In this document: positions 1 through 5,956 of the stretch, piece after piece | How positions within the stretch are numbered: position 1 is the first letter of the stretch | Layout of the letters: every line of letters begins with the position of its first letter | Source: Bacillota bacterium | GTDB lineage: Bacteria > Bacillota > Clostridia > Christensenellales > Aristaeellaceae | Direction: 5' to 3' | Length of the DNA: 9,126 bases | Assembly (NCBI GenBank): GCA_023392755.1 | Contig: JAEWNM010000094.1 | Location: 1 to 9,126 of the forward strand | Position numbers and translations under genes: made by a program | The notes under the pieces: model-generated | What the model was told of the DNA's origin: nothing | Databases searched by the model: none | What the model saw: the letters and a program-made list of their open reading frames with translations, nothing else

Positions 1-1
1 G

Positions 2-1054
2 ATCGACTGCCTGCTGAAAAACGGCATAACGCCCATGGTAACGCTTTTCCACTGGGAATACCCGGAAGCGCTACAGGAAAGGGGTGCCTGGCTGAACCCC
101 GACAGCCCCCGCTGGTTTGCCGAATATGCGCAGGCGGTGGCCAGTGCATATGGCGACAGGGTGAAAAACTTCCTCACACTTAACGAGCCGCAGTGCTTTA
201 TCGGCCTGGGCTACGGCAGCGGTCACCACGCGCCGGGCCTTATGCTGCCTCTCAAAAGCACAGTTCGCATGTCCCACCGGGTGATGCAGGCCCACGGGCT
301 TGCGGTTCAGGTGCTGCGGGATGAGGTCAAGGGCTGCCGTGTAGGCTATGCGCCCTGCTCCAGCCCCGCCTATCCCGTAACCGATTCCCCGGCGGATATT
401 GAGGCTGCGCGCAGCGCCTATTTTGCCGTCAACCCCGATCCCGGCCGCTGGTTCTGGAATACCTCCTGGTGGAGCGACCCGGTCATGCTGGGTACGTATC
501 CGGAGGAAGGCTTAAAGCTGTACGGGCAGTACCTGCCGAAGGGATTTGAAAAGGATTTGCCATCCATGCACCAGGGGCTGGATTGGTATGGCCACAACGT
601 ATACCACGGCATGCCTATAAAGGCCGGGGTGAACGGCCCGGAGGAAGCTGTGCATCCCGCGGGCATGCCCAAAACAGCCATGGACTGGCCCATCACACCG
701 GAATGCTTGTACTGGGGGCCCAAATTTCTGTATGAGCGGTACCGCACCCCTGTTCTGATCACGGAAAACGGTATGGCGGGCCTGGATGCGGTATCCCTGG
801 ACGGCGCGGTGCACGACCCGAACCGCATCGATTACCTGCATCGGTATTTGCTGGAATACCGCCGCGCGGCGGAGGAGGGCATTCCCCTTGCCGGGTACTT
901 CCAGTGGAGCTTCATGGACAACTTTGAGTGGGCCAAGGGGTATAACGACCGCTTTGGGCTGGTATATGTGGACTATGCTACGCAGCGCCGCATCCCCAAG
1001 GATTCAGCCTGGTGGTATAAAAGCGTCATGGAGCAAAACGGTCAAACGCTATAG
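2..1054 (+). CDS. GH1 family beta-glucosidase, C-terminal part (5' end outside window)
   Basis: A retaining glycoside hydrolase of family 1, predicted to cleave terminal beta-glucosides (for example cellobiose) in the cytoplasm. The frame is open to the left edge. Family members are about 440-450 residues and about 351 are here, so roughly the first 95 residues are missing. The ATG at 35 is internal, inside the conserved ITPMVTLFHWEYP strand. Visible motifs: TLNEP with the acid/base Glu at 185-187, ITENG with the nucleophile Glu at 764-766, and the C-terminal WSFMDNFEWAKGY block near 905-940. The NFEW form binds the free hydroxyls of a non-phosphorylated sugar. 6-phospho-beta-glucosidases instead carry a Ser/Lys/Tyr phosphate-binding set here, so I favour beta-glucosidase over a PTS-linked enzyme. 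No signal peptide can be judged without the N-terminus. The gene ends just before a strong terminator, so it closes its transcription unit. Confidence 0.96.
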   Translation: MDCLLKNGITPMVTLFHWEYPEALQERGAWLNPDSPRWFAEYAQAVASAYGDRVKNFLTLNEPQCFIGLGYGSGHHAPGLMLPLKSTVRMSHRVMQAHGLAVQVLRDEVKGCRVGYAPCSSPAYPVTDSPADIEAARSAYFAVNPDPGRWFWNTSWWSDPVMLGTYPEEGLKLYGQYLPKGFEKDLPSMHQGLDWYGHNVYHGMPIKAGVNGPEEAVHPAGMPKTAMDWPITPECLYWGPKFLYERYRTPVLITENGMAGLDAVSLDGAVHDPNRIDYLHRYLLEYRRAAEEGIPLAGYFQWSFMDNFEWAKGYNDRFGLVYVDYATQRRIPKDSAWWYKSVMEQNGQTL

Positions 1055-1130
1055 GCATTTGGCAAAAACCGGCCCTAAAAGGTCAATGGCATGAAGATGA
1101 TTATGATAATAAAGACACCAACGTGTGTAC

Positions 1131-1175
1131 TGCGGCGAAGAGCGGGGGAAGGAAAGCTCTTCGCCGCATGTTTTA
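1131..1175 (+). terminator. Rho-independent terminator after the GH1 gene
   Basis: A perfect 13-bp inverted repeat, TGCGGCGAAGAGC (1131-1143) and GCTCTTCGCCGCA (1156-1168), encloses a 12-nt purine-rich loop and is followed by TGTTTTATA. It lies 77 bp after the GH1 stop. It separates that gene from the sigma-factor cluster downstream. Confidence 0.9.
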
Positions 1176-1194
1176 TAAGTGAAGATAAAAAGGG

Positions 1195-1259
1195 TGCCGC
1201 TATACATCAGGCACCAGAGAATTGTCTGATGCGGAAAGAAACCATATGATAGAGCGGCA
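1195..1259. repeat. Nested inverted repeat upstream of the sigma gene
   Basis: An outer pair TGCCGCT (1195-1201) / AGCGGCA (1253-1259) encloses an inner pair CATCAG (1205-1210) / CTGATG (1226-1231). Both arms match perfectly, with an unpaired stretch on the right side. It lies between the GH1 terminator and the first gene of the next cluster. It could be an operator or a structured RNA, or a chance arrangement. No known RNA family is recognised. There is no T-run, so it is not a terminator. Confidence 0.35.
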
Positions 1260-1272
1260 AAATTCACTCTTC

Positions 1273-1301
1273 TTGGGATTGTAAAAATACATAATTTTAT
1301 A
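1273..1301 (+). promoter_or_regulatory. Possible sigma-A promoter for the ECF sigma cluster
   Basis: TTGGGA (1273-1278) and TTTATA (1296-1301) are 17 bp apart in an A+T-rich stretch about 60 bp before the sigma gene. A second candidate, TTGTTT (1310-1315) with TATAAG (1333-1338), also has 17-bp spacing. It would start transcription inside the ribosome binding site, so it is less likely. A CGTCTA string at 1329-1334 resembles ECF -10 elements, but no GAAC/AAC-type -35 sits at the right distance, so autoregulation is not shown. Confidence 0.35.
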
Positions 1302-1359
1302 TCCCTTTATTGTTTTACATACTCCATCCGTCTATAAGGATGTAAGGAGGGAAGCGCAG

Positions 1360-1878
1360 GTGGAAGTTGTCAAGGGCCCGGACATCATCCATGAGACGCA
1401 TTTCGATCATCTTGTGGCAGCATATCAAACCGCGCTGCTGCGTATGTGCTATGTTTATCTAAAGGACAGAGCAATGGCAGAGGATGCGGTGCAGGAAACA
1501 TATCTAAAGGCGTATAAAAGCATTGAGAATTTTCGTGGGGAATGCAGCGAAAAATCGTGGCTGATGAAAATCGCCATCAACACTTGCCGCGATATGCAGC
1601 GTTCAGGCTGGTTCAAACATATGGACCGGCACATAACGCCAGAGCTGCTGGTAGAAAAATCTGTTGTCCCACGGGAAGAGGATAGCCGTCTGGCAGCCGA
1701 AATGATGGGTTTGCCAAGCAAGCTGCAGGAAGTCCTATTGCTTTATTACTATCAGGGAATGACGATTGCGGAGATTGGCAAAATACTTGGAATTTCCAAA
1801 GTCACCGTTTCTCACAGACTAAAACAAGCAAAAGATAGGCTGCGTGAAGCATTGAATGGAGGCGGTTTGCGTGACTGA
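1360..1878 (+). CDS. ECF-type RNA polymerase sigma factor
   Basis: A group 4 (extracytoplasmic function) sigma factor of 172 residues, the usual size, which directs RNA polymerase to alternative promoters. Region 2 spans about residues 16-83 and contains the core-binding and -10 recognition segment with AEDAVQETYLKAY. Region 4 spans about 115-164, with the helix-turn-helix TIAEIGKILGISKVTVSHRL near 135-154. There is no region 1.1 or 3, and no C-terminal extension. The start is GTG at 1360, with AAGGAGG at 1344-1350 and a 9-nt spacer. The last codons overlap the next gene, whose own ribosome binding site lies inside this gene, so the two are probably translationally coupled. That is the typical arrangement for a sigma factor and its membrane anti-sigma factor. 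Its regulon is unknown, and it could include the binding-protein genes downstream. Confidence 0.95.
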   Translation: MEVVKGPDIIHETHFDHLVAAYQTALLRMCYVYLKDRAMAEDAVQETYLKAYKSIENFRGECSEKSWLMKIAINTCRDMQRSGWFKHMDRHITPELLVEKSVVPREEDSRLAAEMMGLPSKLQEVLLLYYYQGMTIAEIGKILGISKVTVSHRLKQAKDRLREALNGGGLRD

Positions 1879-2974
1879 ACAGGAAGTGCAGGAAAAAATC
1901 GTTCGTACTGTCGATACTTGCTTTTCTGGTCTGAATGGCGATCCCTGGCTCGCGCAGCGTATCCGAAATGGCGGGGAAGGGGAAATCAAAGTGGAAAAGA
2001 AGCTATCGTTTGGATTGGTTCTTGCCATCGTGCTGATACTCACGACTGTGGCGGCCGCTATCGCGGCCACCCAATTAGGTTGGGTAGACTATTTGGGGGA
2101 GATGTTTGGCGTCACCGTACCCAAGACTGCGCAGGAAGCGCTGAATGCCACCACACCGCAAAAGTTCACGGTCGGCCCCATGACCTTTACGTTCAATCAA
2201 CTGCTCACAGACAAGCGCATTGTGATGAGTTCAGCTTCAGTCCATACCACAGATGGCTCCCAGGTGCTGTACGTAGATGATACGAACATTTACGAAGCAG
2301 TCGATTCCATCAGCAGCATGGTGCTTGAGCGCTACAATCTGGATTCTGGGCTCAGCTGGCTGGATGCCGCCAAGCAGTTGAACATGCCACTCTATGGCAT
2401 TCGCGCACTGGTCGAAATAGATCAAAAGTATGATGGCGGCTCACCCTCAGAGGGTGCGATGTGGAGTGAGGACGGCTCTATCGTATACTTCAGCATGCCT
2501 TCTCTAACACCCGAGTCGGTCAAAATTGAGCTGCCTGTAACCCTGTACATGTCTGTAACGCAGTTCGACCCAAACACGGGGGACACCCTTGGCGAGTGGC
2601 AGATCAGTGAGAACATTATACTGCCCGTGGCTCCCTTGCTTAACGAAAAGACCTATCTGCCGGAAGGCGATGCTGAGCTTAGCCGGATGAAGCTTACGAG
2701 CGTATACGCCCAGCAGTATGCCACAGGCATTTACCTGATCAGCACCTTTACTGTAAAAGAGGGCAGAACAGCGGATTCGGCGATGGGAGCGCTTAATAGC
2801 CTCACCCTTTGTGACGGCGAAGGGAGTGTTCTGCCGGAGGGCCTCAGTCTGTCGACCCGTCATGTATTTACAGACGAACTGCCCACAGTAAGGCTGGAGA
2901 CCATGACCTCGCTGGAAACACTGCCGGACAGTCTGATTATGACCGACGGAACGGTGAAAGTTTCTGTGAAATAA
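1871..2974 (+). CDS. Probable anti-sigma factor, single-pass membrane protein with large outer domain
   Basis: Predicted partner of the upstream sigma factor. I choose GTG 1871 over the ATG at 1856 because GGAGG at 1858-1862 sits 8 nt before the GTG, while the ATG has no site. This gives 367 residues and an 8-bp overlap with the sigma gene. Layout: a cytoplasmic segment of about 40 residues with a motif SGLNGDPWLAQRI near 19-31, a KKLSFGLVLAIV-type membrane helix at about 45-66, then about 300 residues outside the membrane, rich in Thr and Val and likely beta-structured. There is no HxxxCxxC zinc-binding anti-sigma motif; only one Cys is present in the cytoplasmic part. I recall similar short PWLA-motif plus helix proteins beside clostridial ECF factors, but the anti-sigma role rests on gene order and topology. 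The outer domain has no recognised fold, and its likely job is sensing. Confidence 0.8.
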   Translation: MTEQEVQEKIVRTVDTCFSGLNGDPWLAQRIRNGGEGEIKVEKKLSFGLVLAIVLILTTVAAAIAATQLGWVDYLGEMFGVTVPKTAQEALNATTPQKFTVGPMTFTFNQLLTDKRIVMSSASVHTTDGSQVLYVDDTNIYEAVDSISSMVLERYNLDSGLSWLDAAKQLNMPLYGIRALVEIDQKYDGGSPSEGAMWSEDGSIVYFSMPSLTPESVKIELPVTLYMSVTQFDPNTGDTLGEWQISENIILPVAPLLNEKTYLPEGDAELSRMKLTSVYAQQYATGIYLISTFTVKEGRTADSAMGALNSLTLCDGEGSVLPEGLSLSTRHVFTDELPTVRLETMTSLETLPDSLIMTDGTVKVSVK

Positions 2975-2983
2975 ACCTATGGC

Positions 2984-3015
2984 AGGCCGAATGTGACCCT
3001 TTCTTCATCCGGCTT
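2984..3015 (+). repeat. Imperfect hairpin between anti-sigma and first binding-protein gene
   Basis: GCCGAATG (2986-2993) pairs with CATCCGGC (3006-3013) with one A/C mismatch, and a G-T and an A-T pair extend it outwards. No U-tract follows, so it is not a standard terminator. It could be an RNA processing or partial read-through element that changes the ratio of membrane protein to binding protein. Confidence 0.3.
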
Positions 3016-3024
3016 GACCTTATC

Positions 3025-3030
3025 AGGAGG
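3025..3030 (+). promoter_or_regulatory. Orphan ribosome binding site AGGAGG without a start codon
   Basis: A perfect AGGAGG is followed by TAGGAATCT and then AAG AAG CGC, which encode the Lys-Lys-Arg start of the signal peptide in the frame of the binding protein. Placing an ATG between TCT (3037-3039) and AAG (3040) would give 9-nt spacing. No ATG, GTG or TTG is there. A stop codon TAG at 3031-3033 closes the frame upstream. Confidence 0.7.
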
Positions 3031-3066
3031 TAGGAATCTAAGAAGCGCATTTTCACTTTTCTGCTG

Positions 3067-4251
3067 ATGATATGCATTGCGTTTTCTTCGGCTGCACTGG
3101 CGGCGGATACCCGTCCGCCCCTGCGGTTGGGCGGAGCGACCGCCGTTACCGACTATTGGGAGGAACACGGCATACAGACAGCCTTGCCCCACTACGGCTG
3201 GGACGACTATATGACGATCGTTAAAAGCGACAACGCCCCCGATCTTTACAGCTTCCACACCAGCAGTGACGATTTTTTGGCACCTAAAAATGCAGGCCTG
3301 CTGGCGGACCTGTCTGGCAGCGAGATCATTCGTGCGTGGACGGATCGACTGCGCCCTGACATCAAGAAGCTTGTCACCACCGAGGATGGCAAAATTGTCG
3401 GGCTTCCAGGTTTAGACGGGATCGTGACTTTTCTACCGATGTATTGGCGGCAGGACGCATGGGATGCAGCGGGCTTGACGAAAGAGGATGTACCCAAGAG
3501 CTACACAGAGCTGCTGGATTTTCTGGAAAAGTGGATGGAACGAATCGAGAAAAAGCCTGAAGTGAATATCTGTGTCGCGGATACGCTCCATTTTGGCAAA
3601 GGCGCGAAGAACCGCTACGTTCATTGGCTGATGGATATGCTGATCAACACGTGGGAGATGCAGCAGTATGAAGCGGGAGAAGCGCTGAATTGTAATATGC
3701 CTGAGTTTGTTGCACTGCTTGAGCGCACACAGGATATTGGCAGGCGACTCTCTGTGGCAGAGGCCAGTGACAAGAAGGGCGAAAACATGCTGCAGCTGTT
3801 TGAAAACTACAGCGGCGGGGAGCGTTACAACGCGGGCAGGGACTATGGTCTGTCCCACACCGTACCTTTCCGTACCACAAGCGGACAGCCCGAGCTGATG
3901 CGGGGAATTGCAAGTATATCTTTCGTTCGTGCGGACAGCCCGTGGCTAAATGAGATCATCGGCCGTATGGAAAATGACCTTAAGGACAGAGCGCTTAATG
4001 GGGCAGGGAATGCGGATCTTCTCAGGGACGTTATGCCCAGAACCTGCAACCCAAAAGAGGTTTACTCCCCCTTAACTGTCACAGCGGGGTATCTTAAAGA
4101 CCTTAATAACTATACGGGCACAGTATGCTTTGCGCCAATGCGAACGTTCACGATGTATGAGGACGCGTTGGTAAAGTTTTCGACAGGCCAATTGTCGGCG
4201 GAGAATCTGGCGGCGCAAATCAGCGAGCCCAAGCGCGATCCAAACAAATAG
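3067..4251 (+). CDS. Solute-binding-like secreted protein (first paralogue), start codon apparently lost
   Basis: Resembles extracellular solute-binding proteins of carbohydrate ABC importers. It aligns by eye with the protein at 4540-5904: LRLGG vs LYLGG at the N-terminus, GLPGLDGIVTF..AWDAAGLTKEDVPKSYTELLDFLEKWMERI vs GVPFMCYVGYY..AWEAAGLSEEDVPASFEEYLDFLEAWVERI, and FSTGQLS vs FCTGNLS near the end. From ATG 3067 it has 394 residues. The frame continues upstream to 3037 and encodes KKRIFTFLL before that ATG, completing a good signal peptide ending AALAA-D with no lipobox Cys. AGGAGG lies at 3025-3030, but the codon expected to be ATG is missing. ATG 3067 is therefore the only standard start and would give a poor export signal. 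It lacks the coiled-coil insertion of its paralogue. No permease genes adjoin. It may be a binding or sensing subunit, or a nascent pseudogene. Confidence 0.82.
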   Translation: MICIAFSSAALAADTRPPLRLGGATAVTDYWEEHGIQTALPHYGWDDYMTIVKSDNAPDLYSFHTSSDDFLAPKNAGLLADLSGSEIIRAWTDRLRPDIKKLVTTEDGKIVGLPGLDGIVTFLPMYWRQDAWDAAGLTKEDVPKSYTELLDFLEKWMERIEKKPEVNICVADTLHFGKGAKNRYVHWLMDMLINTWEMQQYEAGEALNCNMPEFVALLERTQDIGRRLSVAEASDKKGENMLQLFENYSGGERYNAGRDYGLSHTVPFRTTSGQPELMRGIASISFVRADSPWLNEIIGRMENDLKDRALNGAGNADLLRDVMPRTCNPKEVYSPLTVTAGYLKDLNNYTGTVCFAPMRTFTMYEDALVKFSTGQLSAENLAAQISEPKRDPNK

Positions 4252-4261
4252 GAGAAAAAGT

Positions 4262-4530
4262 GGATGCAAAACACTTGACGAAGTCAAGGTAATTGCAGGT
4301 GGTTGCCTTATCGATCAAGGCGAACGGCGGGCTTTATGCCCTCAATCCGGCAGGTTTGCTCTATGATTTTTCAAATGACCCTCACTGGCTTTCCCGGGAT
4401 AAGGATTGGCCTGTTCCCAGGGGTGATTTCAGCGCGGGCGGCAGGATGATCGCCATCCCTTATTCACAGTATGCTGATGTTTATCCCAATCCCTTTTATC
4501 ATCTGAGATCAGCGGCGCTATGCCGGGAGG
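4262..4530 (+). pseudogene. Remnant of a third solute-binding paralogue, frameshifted and truncated at both ends
   Basis: Two frames together read like the middle N-lobe of the neighbouring binding proteins. One frame (4265-4300) gives KTLDEVKVIAGG, matching STDEIIGAFVTGE of the downstream paralogue. The next frame (from about 4296) gives VVALSIKANGGLYALNPAGLLYDFS, matching FVMTSSSFDLKQ..CAPLSGS and, more closely, the NAGLLADLS of the upstream one. It then runs on through GGRMIAIPYSQYADVY to RSAALCRED, matching DGNLYGVPFMCYVGYY to EAAGLSEED. The first frame stops at 4358 and the second has a TAA at 4290. The codons for the expected FPFD-like link are missing at the junction. A ribosome binding site AGGAG (4250-4254) and ATG 4264 precede it but encode only four residues. 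The signal-peptide part and the whole C-lobe are absent. It could instead be expressed as a fragment from GTG 4299, which seems unlikely. Confidence 0.65.
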
Positions 4531-4539
4531 ATGAATCAT

Positions 4540-5904
4540 TTGAGAACCATTTCAACAAAAAGGATATGCGCGCTGCTGGCGCTTACCTTAGGCCTGACGG
4601 CCCTATCGCCCGCCATGGGCGAAACGGTGCTCTATCTTGGCGGAAGTGACAAGAACAGCGCGGAATACAAGGCATTTGTCAGCACACACCCAGAGATTAC
4701 CGTGAACACGGAATCGAACATCTATTATTCCACCGACGAGATCATCGGTGCCTTTGTAACGGGTGAATTTCCATTTGACACATTCGTGATGACCAGCAGC
4801 AGCTTCGACCTTAAGCAGATGATGGGCAAGAGCTATTGCGCGCCTCTGTCGGGCAGCGCTGTGCTCTCCGCTGAGCTTGAGAAGATGTATGGCCCCATAC
4901 AACAGCTTTTGACACGCGACGGAAATCTCTATGGCGTACCCTTTATGTGCTATGTGGGATATTACACCTATCGTCCGGAGGCGTGGGAGGCTGCCGGATT
5001 GTCAGAGGAGGATGTTCCTGCCTCCTTTGAGGAATATTTGGATTTTCTGGAGGCGTGGGTAGAGCGCATTCGGGAAAACCCGGAAGATGATATCAGCGTT
5101 TGCAACGGTTTCGACAGTGATCTGTATGGGGCGAACAGCTATATCAGCTATCTTGTTGACCGCTTGGTCAGCAACCACATCATGCAATGCAACTATTTAA
5201 ACGAGCCCCTTCGCTTTGATACGCCTGTATTCCGCCAGCTGCTGACACGCTGTCAAAGCATCGGCGCCGACCTGTACGCATATGAGCCGGAACAAAAGGG
5301 TAGCTTTGCGCTGTTTGAGGATTTGCACGGCATGCGCGAGCTTTCGCATCTGGTTCCGCTGCGCCTTACGGCCGATCAGCCCATCCTGATCAAGGCGGAA
5401 CTGTTTGCCGCCTTTCTGAACGCGCGCAGCCAGCATCAGGCGCTTGCGACGGAATACCTGGAAAACTGCGTCACCTGCATCGAGCCGGAAATCGGCGCAT
5501 ACCTGTACCGCGACGCGCAGCCTGTGGAGGACCCCAATTACATACGGCTCTTTGATGCGATGCAGCAAACAATCCAATCGCTGGAAGACAGGCTGTCGGA
5601 GAAGAACCTGAGCCCTGAGAACCGCAAGAGCCTGCAAGATCAACTGGATCAAAAAAAGATCATCCAGGATAAGATAACAGCCTCTGGGAACCGCTATCTT
5701 GTTTCGGAAAAAGACCTGGAGCAATACCGAGCCTATGGTTCCAACCTGTATTTTCAAGCGCCCAGTATCTTTGATCCCGATACGGAGGAAGGGCAGAACC
5801 TGAGGCAATTGCAGGACCGCTTCTGCACCGGAAACCTGTCTGTGGACCAGTTTATCAAAGAGCTGGACCGGCTGGCGTGGATGCTGGAAACGGAAGGAAC
5901 GTAA
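4540..5904 (+). CDS. Solute-binding-like secreted protein with C-lobe coiled coil
   Basis: Resembles family-1 type extracellular solute-binding proteins and is the full-length paralogue in the cluster (454 residues). I choose TTG 4540, 9 nt after GGGAGG (4525-4530). The ATG at 4531 touches that site directly, so it is unlikely to be used. Residues 1-27 form a signal peptide (TKR, a Leu/Ala core, then SPAMG-E), and there is no lipobox Cys, so the mature protein should be released or held non-covalently. N-lobe markers: VLYLGG, DGNLYGVP, then AAGLSEEDVPASFEEYLDFLEAWVERI. Residues about 337-379 (5548-5676) are a charged, heptad-like coiled-coil insertion, followed by YLVSEKDLEQYRAY and FCTGNLSVDQF. 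The ligand is unknown, and a sugar or glycan is a guess from the family. It is last in the sigma/anti-sigma cluster, which has no permease or ATPase gene. It may serve as a sensor partner or feed a transporter encoded elsewhere. Confidence 0.88.
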   Translation: MRTISTKRICALLALTLGLTALSPAMGETVLYLGGSDKNSAEYKAFVSTHPEITVNTESNIYYSTDEIIGAFVTGEFPFDTFVMTSSSFDLKQMMGKSYCAPLSGSAVLSAELEKMYGPIQQLLTRDGNLYGVPFMCYVGYYTYRPEAWEAAGLSEEDVPASFEEYLDFLEAWVERIRENPEDDISVCNGFDSDLYGANSYISYLVDRLVSNHIMQCNYLNEPLRFDTPVFRQLLTRCQSIGADLYAYEPEQKGSFALFEDLHGMRELSHLVPLRLTADQPILIKAELFAAFLNARSQHQALATEYLENCVTCIEPEIGAYLYRDAQPVEDPNYIRLFDAMQQTIQSLEDRLSEKNLSPENRKSLQDQLDQKKIIQDKITASGNRYLVSEKDLEQYRAYGSNLYFQAPSIFDPDTEEGQNLRQLQDRFCTGNLSVDQFIKELDRLAWMLETEGT

Positions 5905-5956
5905 CCATGAAATGGGGCAGTGCGCATGAAAACGTGGTTTTTGCCAAGAACAAAAA

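Noticed and set aside
1329..1334. CGTCTA as the -10 of an autoregulated ECF promoter
   Set aside because: No AAC-containing -35 lies 16-17 bp upstream, and the position is only about 26 bp before the start codon. A 6-bp match alone is too weak.
4293..4649. A 118-codon open frame as an intact small gene
   Set aside because: Its first ~75 codons match the middle of the neighbouring binding proteins with no signal peptide, and the rest overlaps the next gene in another frame. It fits a pseudogene remnant better.
5197..5808. A 203-codon open frame on the minus strand
   Set aside because: It lies fully antisense to the well-supported binding-protein gene, shows no recognisable domain and has no ribosome binding site I can identify. 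Its composition is that of a shadow frame.
5903..5943. AACCA...TGGTTTTT as a terminator after the last binding-protein gene
   Set aside because: The stem is only 5 bp with a long loop, too weak to support a terminator call.
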